Shown piece by piece: positions 15,093 through 23,095 of a DNA stretch of 34,741 bases (its first letter is position 1; every line of letters starts with the position of its first letter). A model generated the notes under the pieces. It saw nothing but the letters and a program-made list of their open reading frames with translations. It had not been told where the DNA came from and did no database searches. Position numbers and translations under genes: made by a program. Source of the stretch: a candidate division WWE3 bacterium RIFCSPLOWO2_12_FULL_36_10 (GTDB lineage: Bacteria > Patescibacteriota > WWE3 > UBA101185 > UBA10185); assembly GCA_001772985.1 (NCBI GenBank), contig MEVN01000034.1:1-34741 (forward strand), in the 5' to 3' direction.

Positions 15093-15121
15093 TTGACAAA
15101 CGTTTAATTTCGTAATATAAT
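15093..15121 (+). promoter_or_regulatory. consensus sigma-70 promoter upstream of SleB-like gene
   Basis: TTGACA (15093-15098), 17 bp and TATAAT (15116-15121) match the consensus. TAATGTACTAT lies just upstream, as at 8585. The transcript would have a leader of about 80 nt without a visible Shine-Dalgarno site; a second promoter at 15172 lies closer to the gene. Confidence 0.8.
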
Positions 15122-15171
15122 GACACTGTCAACTAGATCTCATGCGTAGCTACCTGTTTATAAGCATACGA

Positions 15172-15200
15172 TTGAAATTAGTTGAACAATAGTTTAAAAT
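15172..15200 (+). promoter_or_regulatory. second promoter giving a leaderless SleB-like mRNA
   Basis: TTGAAA (15172-15177), 17 bp and TAAAAT (15195-15200) lie so that transcription would start at the ATG (15207). Confidence 0.5.
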
Positions 15201-15206
15201 AAGTTT

Positions 15207-16364
15207 ATGCCCGAAGAATTCCCGACAAAGATAGAATCTGATACTCAAGTAAGTTTTACTGTTGACAAGTTTGGCCTTTACGCGATTACAGTCATAGCCA
15301 GTTGCGAGAAGCATCATGATTTGAAGGTAGAAATCGATAACGAGCATCAAACTTTTAATACCCCTCAGTCTTGGAATGGCACAAACCTAAAAAGTTTATC
15401 CAAAACGGTTATTTTCATCTTGACTCTTGAACAAGGCCCGCACACTCTAAGATTATCCCCTAATAGCGAAGCGTTTATTAAGAAATGGAGTTATCGAATA
15501 ATTCAAAATCCACAAAAGGTTGAATTTAAGATTGAGGAAAAGTCAGAAGATGGCAATAGGAGATCTTGGATTACTTTTGCATTAATCAATACGTCTCTTA
15601 AATCAATTACGGCGGAAGCAAGTGTTTCTTGGCATCTGTTTGACGGTGACGATATTAAATTGATTGTTGATAATGAAATTGAGAAAAACGCCAAGTCAAA
15701 ACTTTGGAAGTATTGGGTGTGGCACGCCATACCCCAGCAGGTATTAACTGGTTCAAAAAGACAACAAAAAACATTTAATAAAGATTTGCAACAAGGAGCT
15801 CACTATATTGAGTTTTGGGCAGATAAAACTCCCACTTTACACATTGTCACATTAGATTTGGGAGATTATAAACCTAAGCGTACTCCGACAGTTGAGAATC
15901 CCGAGTGGACCGGAGATTTTTCTGATGATATCGATAGAATCATTCTTGCAAGGGCATTGTTTGGTGAAGCTAGAGATACATTTGTGCCAGATATGGTGAG
16001 AGTTGCTATTGGTTGGACAATTAGAAATAGAGTTGGCGACTCTAGGTGGCCGAGTACATATCATGGAGTAATCACGGAGCCATCGCAATATAGCTCTTTT
16101 AATAATGATGATCAGAACCGACCGTATGTGGAAAATCCATTACATTCTAGTCTGGAGATAGACCGAGAAGCTTGGAAAAATGCCTACGAGGTTGCAGAAG
16201 AAATCATAAACAACAAAATTAAAGACCCCACTCAGGGAGCAAATCACTACTATGACGATAGCATCAACGTTCCTAAATGGGCGGAAGATGAAACACCTAC
16301 ATACTCTATTTCGTACAAAAACAAATTTGAATTAAATAGTTCCATTTTCTTTTATAAACTGTAA
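15207..16364 (+). CDS. SleB/cell-wall-hydrolase-2 domain protein with N-terminal beta domains
   Basis: The last 150 residues of this 385-residue protein match the SleB-type cell wall hydrolase. ILARALFGEARDTF carries the catalytic Glu. RVAIGWTIRNRVGDSRWP, GVITEPSQYSSF and QGANHYYDD follow. Relatives are lytic or amidase-type enzymes that cut peptidoglycan. The first 230 residues look like two beta-sandwich domains (GPHTLRLSP and GAHYIEFWADKTPTLHIVTLDLG are repeat-like). There is no signal peptide or membrane helix, so export is unexplained. The stop overlaps the next start by one base (TAATG). Confidence 0.8.
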   Translation: MPEEFPTKIESDTQVSFTVDKFGLYAITVIASCEKHHDLKVEIDNEHQTFNTPQSWNGTNLKSLSKTVIFILTLEQGPHTLRLSPNSEAFIKKWSYRIIQNPQKVEFKIEEKSEDGNRRSWITFALINTSLKSITAEASVSWHLFDGDDIKLIVDNEIEKNAKSKLWKYWVWHAIPQQVLTGSKRQQKTFNKDLQQGAHYIEFWADKTPTLHIVTLDLGDYKPKRTPTVENPEWTGDFSDDIDRIILARALFGEARDTFVPDMVRVAIGWTIRNRVGDSRWPSTYHGVITEPSQYSSFNNDDQNRPYVENPLHSSLEIDREAWKNAYEVAEEIINNKIKDPTQGANHYYDDSINVPKWAEDETPTYSISYKNKFELNSSIFFYKL

Positions 16365-17101
16365 TGCCAAAAAATAAATACTTGATCCTAATTCTATTTT
16401 TTCTAGTAGCATTTCTGATTACCGTCTATTTAATGTCCTCTCATATAGAATATAAAACAGAAGGTGTGATTGATATTTCTAGTATCAGAATCTCCGACTA
16501 CAGTTTCTTATCCAGAGGAAGACAAAACGAAGTTTTTTTCACGAAATACGGTGATAAAAGACAAGTCTTCTATGATATAAAGCCGGTTACATCAATGGCA
16601 CTTTCTCCATCTAAAAAACAAGTAGCTTTTTTTTATTTTCCAAACAATAAAACAAGAGAAGAAGTTTCTCTCGTGATTTATGATTTTCAAAAAAAGGCAT
16701 TTAGGGAAATTTATCACACATCTCATGCTTCTTGGGATTTCACTGGTGGCTTAAATTGGTTAAGTGATAGCTACGTGTTTTTTATGAGGCATTGTGGTAC
16801 AGCTTGCAGTGGAGTTGCACTTCTTAGCCTAGAATCAAGGCAGGAGACCAACGCCGTGTTATCGTATCCTTCCTTTCCAAATCAACCTTCAAAAACACAT
16901 TTTAAAGATTGGTTTGAACATGAATTTGATCTTGACGGACTTGTGGTTGACTTGAATTCCGAAACAAGGGGTAAAAATAATTACTTGGTATTTACTCTTG
17001 AAGATAACAATGGAAATAATTTAGGTGAAAGAAGGTTACTTTATACAAAGGATTCATTAAAATTTGTAAAATTGTACGACACATCACGTGGCCAAATGTA
17101 A
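16364..17101 (+). CDS. membrane-anchored protein with exported beta-rich domain, unknown
   Basis: This 245-residue protein has an N-terminal membrane helix (about residues 6-25), then a beta-rich exported part. SMALSPSKKQVAFFYF and GGLNWLSDSYVFFMRHCG look like partial TolB/WD-type propeller blades, too few for a closed propeller. Two Cys (HCGTACSG) could form a disulfide. It is coupled to the SleB-like gene by TAATG, so the pair probably works together at the envelope. Family not recognised. Confidence 0.7.
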   Translation: MPKNKYLILILFFLVAFLITVYLMSSHIEYKTEGVIDISSIRISDYSFLSRGRQNEVFFTKYGDKRQVFYDIKPVTSMALSPSKKQVAFFYFPNNKTREEVSLVIYDFQKKAFREIYHTSHASWDFTGGLNWLSDSYVFFMRHCGTACSGVALLSLESRQETNAVLSYPSFPNQPSKTHFKDWFEHEFDLDGLVVDLNSETRGKNNYLVFTLEDNNGNNLGERRLLYTKDSLKFVKLYDTSRGQM

Positions 17102-17143
17102 AGTCCGATTTTAGATATGTCCGTTATTAAAAGGATCGAGTCT

Positions 17144-18103
17144 TTAATCCCTAAGTTCGTATCTTGAAGATTTGGTTTTTCCGCTTTTAATAATTATTTT
17201 TTTGTCCATTAAAGTCTTCAAATCGCGTAAAATAGAGTCCTCGGATATTCCCGGAAACATTTTTGAAAATTCGTTATTTTGCATAATGCCATAATCCTGA
17301 AGATGTTCCACAATTTTTTCTTGCCTTTGCGTTAAATGAATTCTTCCTGAAACTTTTGCTATTTTTGTATCCTTTGCCAAAATTATAATCTTCTCCTTTA
17401 TTATCGATGTTTCCCGCGCAAGGCCGTCGGTAAAGAATTCTAGCCAAACAGTTAAGTCTCCATTATTTTCCCAAACAGATTTAACTGAATTCTCATATTT
17501 TAAAAAATTTTGAGTGTAATATTCCTCAAGACAGATATAATTTCCAAATAAGTAACCACTTCTCTTAAGAATAATCAAAGCCAAAAAATTTGATGCTATT
17601 GAGTTCATGTTTTCAAAAGGCATCACATTTTCTATTTGAGCCTTTAGTATTCCAGAAAGTATTATTGGATGTGTTTCTTTAGCTTCAAGCGAATGGAACC
17701 AATCAATCATATTCTCCATTTCAGCGAGAATTTCTTCAGGATTTGTTCCTAAACTATTTTTTCTACTTCTAAACGCCCCTCCGATACTCTTAATATCTTC
17801 AAATTCAAAACTTTCTGAATACGACTCGTTTAGGTTTACTTTTTTTATTAAACTAAAAATGCTACTAGCCTCTTTTGATGGGGAGTTATTTAACTTATCG
17901 ACAAACTTTTTTATAGTCTCAATCGAAAAGTTCTGATCGACAATTTTTAGTGAATTTAGGACGCACCTTATTTGTGCATCTTTTTCAAGTTGTTTTCCCC
18001 AATTCCGCATTATCCTAGTGTTTTCGATTATAGATCTGGCGTATTCAATGTTAGAAATATTTTTTAGGATAGAGTTTGTAATAGTAAATTCCGGAAGATA
18101 CAT
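17144..18103 (-). CDS. inactive Fic-domain protein with C-terminal winged helix
   Basis: This 319-residue protein follows the Fic family over residues 90-235: AFRSRKNSLG, then PEEILAEMENMIDWFHS, HPIILSGILKAQIE, and a late WLEFFTDGLARE. The catalytic HPFxDGNGRxxR segment reads MPFENMNSIASN at 161-172. His, the Gly residues and both Arg are lost, so AMPylation is not expected. Residues 255-319 form a winged helix (LTQRQEKIVEHL... DSILRDLKTLMDKKIIIKSG). A DNA-binding regulator that uses the Fic fold as a sensor or dimeriser is the likely role. The promoter predicts a leaderless mRNA (GATAAT 7 bp before ATG). Confidence 0.8.
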   Translation of the reverse strand: MYLPEFTITNSILKNISNIEYARSIIENTRIMRNWGKQLEKDAQIRCVLNSLKIVDQNFSIETIKKFVDKLNNSPSKEASSIFSLIKKVNLNESYSESFEFEDIKSIGGAFRSRKNSLGTNPEEILAEMENMIDWFHSLEAKETHPIILSGILKAQIENVMPFENMNSIASNFLALIILKRSGYLFGNYICLEEYYTQNFLKYENSVKSVWENNGDLTVWLEFFTDGLARETSIIKEKIIILAKDTKIAKVSGRIHLTQRQEKIVEHLQDYGIMQNNEFSKMFPGISEDSILRDLKTLMDKKIIIKSGKTKSSRYELRD

Positions 18104-18130
18104 TAAATTAATTATCGCACAATTCCCGCA

Positions 18131-19195
18131 CTAAAGCTTTATGAATCTGACCTTTTTCATGAATCCTTCTATGTGTTCTCGAGGTTCCGCGCTTGTTATT
18201 ATGGTTTGTTGAAGATGAATTACTTCAAGGATTGCACCTCTATGTTTTTCGTCAAGTTCAGAAAAGATGTCATCCAAAAGCAACACCGGCCTTTTTTGTG
18301 TGATTTGGGTAATAAAATCTATTTCACAGAGTTTAATTGCGAGAAGTGTTGATCTTTGCTGGCCCCTTGATCCGAAAGAAGATAAATTAAAGCCTGCTAA
18401 AAATACTTTAAAGTCATCTCTGTGCGGACCAACAAGTGTAGTTTTTGCATAAATTTCTTTTTCTTTATATTTTTCAATTCTTTCTCGACTCATTTCGTTT
18501 TTTAAGTATTCTATTTTTATGTCAGTAGCTTCTTCGTTTAACTCATTCATGTACTTTGGCATTTTATTCTCAAGAAATGTGAAAAACTCATTTCTTTTTT
18601 CCTGAATTATTTTCCCGGACTCGATAAGTTTTTCTTCCCAAAATTCTATTTGTTCTTTCCCGCGCCCAAAATCTCTTATTTGTTCAAGAAGTTTATTTCT
18701 TTGTCTTAGGGATTTTAGATATTTTGAGTGAGCCTGTTTATATTTATAGTCGACCTGAAAAAAAAGAGAGTCTAAGTATTTTCTTCGAACCGAAGGAGAG
18801 GCGGAGAACATTTCAATACTTTGTGGAGCAAATAAGACACTGTTAAAAGTTCCGGCAAACTTATTTAAAGCTTTTGCAACTTTATTTATTTTTACTTTTT
18901 TTGATGATGCGTTTTCTAGTTTAGAGCTCTTTACGATTGTCATTTCAAGCTTAATTCTTTGTTCTTCCGATTCTATTTCCAGCTCAATTGCCAAGTGTTC
19001 ACGGTCGTGGGAAATCATTTCGCGGTCGTACCTTGTCCTTAGTGATTTAGTTGTTGACATTAAATATATAGCCTCAAGAACATTACTTTTTCCAGATCCA
19101 TTCGCTCCATAAATTAAGAAAGCCTCACCGTTGAAATTAATTTCAAGTTTAGTATGATTTCTAAAATTCGCCAGTTTTATTTTTTTTAATTTCAT
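18131..19195 (-). CDS. recF: RecF, DNA replication/repair ATPase
   Basis: This 354-residue SMC-like ATPase loads RecA at gaps with RecO/RecR. The Walker A is YGANGSGKSNVLEAIYLMS, the ABC signature region is SFGSRGQQRSTLLAIKL, and the Walker B is PVLLLDDIFSELDEKHR. Between them lies a coiled-coil-like segment (about 150-230). The length matches typical RecF (about 360). The start overlaps mutM by 4 bp (ATGA). recF and mutM form a small repair pair after the glycosyltransferase gene. Confidence 0.95.
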   Translation of the reverse strand: MKLKKIKLANFRNHTKLEINFNGEAFLIYGANGSGKSNVLEAIYLMSTTKSLRTRYDREMISHDREHLAIELEIESEEQRIKLEMTIVKSSKLENASSKKVKINKVAKALNKFAGTFNSVLFAPQSIEMFSASPSVRRKYLDSLFFQVDYKYKQAHSKYLKSLRQRNKLLEQIRDFGRGKEQIEFWEEKLIESGKIIQEKRNEFFTFLENKMPKYMNELNEEATDIKIEYLKNEMSRERIEKYKEKEIYAKTTLVGPHRDDFKVFLAGFNLSSFGSRGQQRSTLLAIKLCEIDFITQITQKRPVLLLDDIFSELDEKHRGAILEVIHLQQTIITSAEPREHIEGFMKKVRFIKL

Positions 19196-19983
19196 TGTTT
19201 AAGAACTTGACAGGTAGGGCAGTAATATGTGCCTCGTGAATTTATTTTTTCAAATTTAATTTTTGTACCGCAATTCTTGCAATTTCTTTGATCGTAAACT
19301 CTAAAGTAGTTTTGATGGGTCCCGTATTTTCCAAACGCGTCAACAAACATTTTATCACTTAAAGTTGAACCTCTATGTAGTATTGCTTCTTTTATTATTT
19401 CTTTGGCGTTATTAAGAAGCTCTTTAGCTTTCGCAATTTTTATTGAGTTGGTTTTAGTTAAAGGATGAGTTTTTGACATCCAAAGTAAATCGTTAGCGTA
19501 AATATTCCCAATTCCGGAAACAACAGATTGATCAAGAAGTGCGTTTTTTATATTAGTTCTTTTTGCTACGAGTACACTAAGAAATTCTTCGGGAGAAAGA
19601 GAGTCTGCCAAAATATCAGGTCCGTACTTGCTTTTTAGTTTATTTATCATTTCCTTTTTAATAACCTCCGCTTTTCCAAACATCCGCGTGTCGCAAAATC
19701 TTAATTGTCCGGTTTTCCCATTTTTTGCGAGAGTTAAAATTATTCTTTCCCAGTCATCGTTTGGACGGTCGGATTTTCTTATTAATAATCTTCCAGTCAT
19801 GGCAAGATGAAAAATTAAAAAAGTTTCACTTGAAAGTTCAAGCACAATATTTTTTGAAATTCTAGTTACCTCAATTATTTTTTTATTAAAATTATTCTTG
19901 ATCTCGATACTTTTTATAACAGCATTTGATAGGTGTTTATTTAAATCAACCGCAATTGTATGTACTTCCGGAAGTTCAGGCAT
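19192..19983 (-). CDS. mutM: formamidopyrimidine-DNA glycosylase (Fpg/MutM)
   Basis: MutM removes 8-oxoguanine and formamidopyrimidines and cuts the abasic site. The mature start is MPELPEVHT, giving the catalytic Pro2 and Glu3. The ATG at 19983 therefore is the true start, although an in-frame extension exists upstream. MTGRL holds the conserved Lys-loop region, VSGIGNIYANDLLW the helix-two-turn-helix, and C-x2-C...C-x2-C (CKNCGTKI and YYCPTCQ) the zinc finger. The gene overlaps the glycosyltransferase stop by 8 bp and recF by 4 bp. Confidence 0.95.
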   Translation of the reverse strand: MPELPEVHTIAVDLNKHLSNAVIKSIEIKNNFNKKIIEVTRISKNIVLELSSETFLIFHLAMTGRLLIRKSDRPNDDWERIILTLAKNGKTGQLRFCDTRMFGKAEVIKKEMINKLKSKYGPDILADSLSPEEFLSVLVAKRTNIKNALLDQSVVSGIGNIYANDLLWMSKTHPLTKTNSIKIAKAKELLNNAKEIIKEAILHRGSTLSDKMFVDAFGKYGTHQNYFRVYDQRNCKNCGTKIKFEKINSRGTYYCPTCQVLKQ

Positions 19984-21094
19984 TGTGCGCTTCCCATTTT
20001 TCGTACACAAAGTTTTTAAATTCACTTATAAAATTTTTCTCATCAAACTTTAAAGTTTGTTTTTTTATTTCTTCCGGGTTGAATTCATTTCTTCTTATTT
20101 TTTCATCAAATATTTTTACTTTGCCAATAAACTCGTCAAGTGAAAGATTTTCAAAAAACAATCCGTCTGTATTTTCTCTCATAATTTCTTTTACACCACC
20201 GGATTTATGTGCCAAAACAGGTTTTCCATGTGACATTGCCTCAACAACCACCATGCCAAAATCCTCTTCAACTACAGGAAATATAAATCCCAAACAGTTA
20301 TTAAAATACGTATTTTTTTGTTTCTCAGAAGTTCTTCCTAGAAATGTTATGTTTTTTCCTGCCATTTTTTTAAGTCTTGATTCTTCGGAGCCTGTTCCGG
20401 AAATTACAAGGGGTATATCGAGAAGATTAAATGCAGAAATAACAAAGTCGAAATTTTTATATGCGGAGAGTCTTCCGTGCATAAAATAGTACGGTTCTAT
20501 AAGCGGATCTTTTTTACTACTTATATTGTTGTCTAATTTTATAGGTGGATATATTACTTTCGCGTCACGGTTATAAAACTTTTCAATTCTTTTTTTTGTA
20601 TTGTAGGAGTTAGTTAAAATAAAATTTGGTCTTTGAGCAACAACATAATCCCAAATTTTTAAATAATGATCTAAGTAGGAGACCACAGGTTTGTAATACC
20701 ATTTATTTCTATTTGTACTTTCTACTGAGTATCCGTATAAAAATCTTGGCGGAGTGTGAACGTACGCTATGTGTAATTGGTTCGGTTTTGTTAAAACGCT
20801 TTTGGCGTAAGCGGTTCCGCTAGAAATAATAATATCGAACTCACTTAAATCAAAGTTCTCAAAAACTATTGGCATTAGGAAAGTAAGATGCTTTGGAAGT
20901 AAATTAAAAAGTGATTCCATTTTTGGTGTAATGATATGTTTTTTGTTTAATTTTTCGGATAGGTTTTTTGGGTTATAGACGCTTGTATATACAGGAGCGT
21001 TTGGGAAAATATCGCAAATGTACTCTAGCGTTGTTTCCGCGCCTCCGTATTGAACTAGATAATCGTGCACAATAGCAACTTTTGGCGAATTCAT
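19976..21094 (-). CDS. glycosyltransferase family 4
   Basis: This 372-residue GT-B enzyme probably adds a sugar from a nucleotide donor to a surface glycan. VAIVHDYLVQYGGAETTLEYI is a typical GT4 N-terminal loop with the Gly-Gly-Ala-Glu. PYYFMHGRLSAYKNFDF starts the C-terminal domain. EEDFGMVVVEAMSHGKPV is the E-x7-E donor site, followed by AHKSGGVKEI. Acceptor and donor are unknown. No other capsule gene is adjacent; its operon partners are mutM and recF, an unusual mix. The promoter is leaderless in style. Confidence 0.9.
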   Translation of the reverse strand: MNSPKVAIVHDYLVQYGGAETTLEYICDIFPNAPVYTSVYNPKNLSEKLNKKHIITPKMESLFNLLPKHLTFLMPIVFENFDLSEFDIIISSGTAYAKSVLTKPNQLHIAYVHTPPRFLYGYSVESTNRNKWYYKPVVSYLDHYLKIWDYVVAQRPNFILTNSYNTKKRIEKFYNRDAKVIYPPIKLDNNISSKKDPLIEPYYFMHGRLSAYKNFDFVISAFNLLDIPLVISGTGSEESRLKKMAGKNITFLGRTSEKQKNTYFNNCLGFIFPVVEEDFGMVVVEAMSHGKPVLAHKSGGVKEIMRENTDGLFFENLSLDEFIGKVKIFDEKIRRNEFNPEEIKKQTLKFDEKNFISEFKNFVYEKWEAHNA

Positions 21095-21100
21095 ACTTGC

Positions 21101-21106
21101 ATTATA
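21101..21106 (-). promoter_or_regulatory. -10 box, predicted leaderless start of glycosyltransferase
   Basis: TATAAT (minus strand), preceded by CTG, ends 6 bp before the ATG at 21094. A TTGACA on the + strand near 21118 may belong to the divergent gene, but a matching -10 is not clear. Confidence 0.55.
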
Positions 21107-21151
21107 CAGAAAAGTATTGACAACACCCCGCGTTTTATGAGTTCATGAATC

Positions 21152-21679
21152 ATGCAGAGAGGTTTCTTTATACCCACAGTTTTTGTTATAGTTGCCCTTT
21201 TAGTTCTTGTTCCCGTGCTATTTTGGCTTTTGATAAATAGAGCTGATATTTCCAAATCAGACAATGTTAGAGGCGCTTCAGTTGTAAATGAAAAATACAC
21301 GAAATCCGGCTTTGCAGTTTCGGTTATTTCAAAGTCAGGCACTTGGGATCTATACGAATATTTGTGTAAGACCAAAGATGAGTGTGAGGTGTCTTTAAAT
21401 TCGGGAAAAAATTGGGGAATTGTAAGTGGTGGGGAAACAACCGGTCATGAAGTTATGATAGAAGCCTCTGATGAATGGAAAGATTATAAATATCTTAAGT
21501 TGTTTGCTAAGCCGTCTTGGTTAGGTTCCGATACAGGATATAGAGTTATTGAAACCGGAGATATTACGGCATCGGAGATAGTTAAATTTACGGATAGTAG
21601 TAAAGAGATAGAAACTTTGTTTATTCCCGTTAGCGGTTTATTTGATAAGTATCAAAAGTCTGCTGTGTTTTCTGATTAA
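21152..21679 (+). CDS. single-pass membrane protein with exported domain, unknown
   Basis: This 175-residue protein starts MQRGFFIPTVFVIVALLVLVPVLFWLL, a membrane anchor, followed by an exported beta-rich domain. Two Cys (YLCKTKDECEV) may pair. The pattern GYRVIETGD and EIETLFIPVSGLFDKY suggests a small beta-sandwich. No family is recognised. It is divergent from the glycosyltransferase and convergent with the cation antiporter (1 bp between stops). Confidence 0.7.
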   Translation: MQRGFFIPTVFVIVALLVLVPVLFWLLINRADISKSDNVRGASVVNEKYTKSGFAVSVISKSGTWDLYEYLCKTKDECEVSLNSGKNWGIVSGGETTGHEVMIEASDEWKDYKYLKLFAKPSWLGSDTGYRVIETGDITASEIVKFTDSSKEIETLFIPVSGLFDKYQKSAVFSD

Positions 21680-21680
21680 T

Positions 21681-22604
21681 CTACTGAAGATAGAATTCAA
21701 GTGTAACAAAAAGCCCGTATACCAACAAAAGAATGCCCGCTTCCAGTCTATCAATTTTTTCCTTTGTTCTAATAAACCGTAAGAAAATAAGCATTGTAAA
21801 TACAAGAAAAATGGTTGAGAAAATTTTTGTGTTTGTGATTGGGTAAATTAAAGCGGTTACGCCCAATACAAGAGACGAATTAGCCACAAGACTTCCTACC
21901 GTATTTCCCATAACTTCCTGTTCGTGCCTGCCTTTAACTGCGGAAATAGCGTATGTAATTTCCGGCAATGATGTTCCCACTGCCACAACAGTAAGTCCAA
22001 TAAAGCTTAAACTCCACCCAAGTTTAATACTTAGCTCGGACGCGGATCTTACAATTAGCTCGCTGGAAATAAGAATTAATGTCAAAGAGATTAAGAAAAC
22101 TCCAATTTGTTTTAAAAATTCAGGTCTTTTTAACTTTTTATCCACTGATTCTAGGCTTTGATCTTTTTTAAATACTATATAAAAGTATAAAACATAAGAT
22201 GCTAACAGGATTAGGCCGTCGATTCGCGATAACGTCTTATCAAAAATTAAAACCACGGGTAGTACTGAAAATATAATTGAGTAGTAAATGTCTTTGGTGT
22301 TTAGAATAGTCCTGGTTGACATAGCGCCTGAAATAAAAACAGGAATAGCTAATACTATTGTCATAAGCGCGATGTTTGAACCAATTACCGTACCGTATGA
22401 AAGAATTGGATTTTTTTGAATGGCTGAAGTAATTCCCACCATTAATTCAGGGAGCGAAGTTGCCACGGCTATTAACAAAAAGCCGATTGTGTATTCTGAA
22501 ATATTTATATGACGCGCGATTTTTGATGACGATGATATAAATATGTCAACAGTTTTTATTAGAGCCAAGGTGGCGACAAGCAGAACGATAACGTTTAAAA
22601 CCAT
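21681..22604 (-). CDS. CaCA-family Na+(K+)/Ca2+ antiporter (YrbG-like)
   Basis: This 307-residue membrane protein has about ten helices. The two inverted alpha-repeats are plain: ATSLPELMVGITSA (first half) and GTSLPEITYAISAVKG (second half), each with the Glu that binds Ca2+. The family exports Ca2+ in exchange for Na+ or protons. Its ATG lies only 14 bp from the divergent start at 22619. Confidence 0.9.
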   Translation of the reverse strand: MVLNVIVLLVATLALIKTVDIFISSSSKIARHINISEYTIGFLLIAVATSLPELMVGITSAIQKNPILSYGTVIGSNIALMTIVLAIPVFISGAMSTRTILNTKDIYYSIIFSVLPVVLIFDKTLSRIDGLILLASYVLYFYIVFKKDQSLESVDKKLKRPEFLKQIGVFLISLTLILISSELIVRSASELSIKLGWSLSFIGLTVVAVGTSLPEITYAISAVKGRHEQEVMGNTVGSLVANSSLVLGVTALIYPITNTKIFSTIFLVFTMLIFLRFIRTKEKIDRLEAGILLLVYGLFVTLEFYLQ

Positions 22605-22618
22605 GTTAAAATTGTTAC

Positions 22619-23095
22619 ATGCAGATAATAGATAAGCAAACTTATTTATGGAATTATTTATCTGACGAACAGAAGGGTTTAATTTTAGATGGGGAACAGT
22701 TACTGTCTGATTCCAAGCATCTCACTTCTATCTCAGATTATTCATTTTTAGTTTTTCCATTCGCCAAAGCATTTGAAGGATTTTTGAAAAAACTTTTTCT
22801 TGAACTCGGTTTAATCAGGGAGGACGAATACTATGGAGATGATATTAGAATTGGAAAACTTTTAAGCCCTTACTTTATGAAAAAACACGCGGGAAGTTTA
22901 TACAAAAAATTAAGTTTAGATAAGTACGCGGGTAAGGAATTAACAGAAGATCTTTGGAAAGTTTGGAAAAGGGGAAGAAATTTAGTTTTTCATTATTTTC
23001 CTCACAATTTTAGACGTTTAACTTATGATGAAGCTCTTGAGATTATTAACGACTTTGGAAGAGTTATGGAGCGGTCAGTTGAAAAAAGTAAGTAA
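22619..23095 (+). CDS. HEPN-like protein, resembles RnlA toxin C-terminal domain
   Basis: This 158-residue all-helical protein resembles the C-terminal toxin part of RnlA-type RNases. LVFPFAKAFEGFLKKLFLELGLI is near residues 44-66, and GRNLVFHYFPHN carries the HEPN R-x4-H motif. HEPN domains are often RNases. There is no RnlB antitoxin next to it, and the RnlA DNA-binding part is missing, so a free-standing RNA-binding or cleaving role is possible. The 3' end overlaps mnmA (17 bp with the start I chose), so the two are coupled. Confidence 0.7.
   Translation: MQIIDKQTYLWNYLSDEQKGLILDGEQLLSDSKHLTSISDYSFLVFPFAKAFEGFLKKLFLELGLIREDEYYGDDIRIGKLLSPYFMKKHAGSLYKKLSLDKYAGKELTEDLWKVWKRGRNLVFHYFPHNFRRLTYDEALEIINDFGRVMERSVEKSK

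Noticed and set aside
19926..20489. 187-codon + strand frame opposite the glycosyltransferase and mutM genes
   Set aside because: Ser/Phe-rich shadow of the glycosyltransferase gene; the minus-strand frame has clear GT4 and MutM motifs.
23025..23078. ATG 23025 as the start of mnmA
   Set aside because: It would add 18 residues without homology inside the HEPN gene; TTG 23079 has a Shine-Dalgarno match and fits family N-termini.
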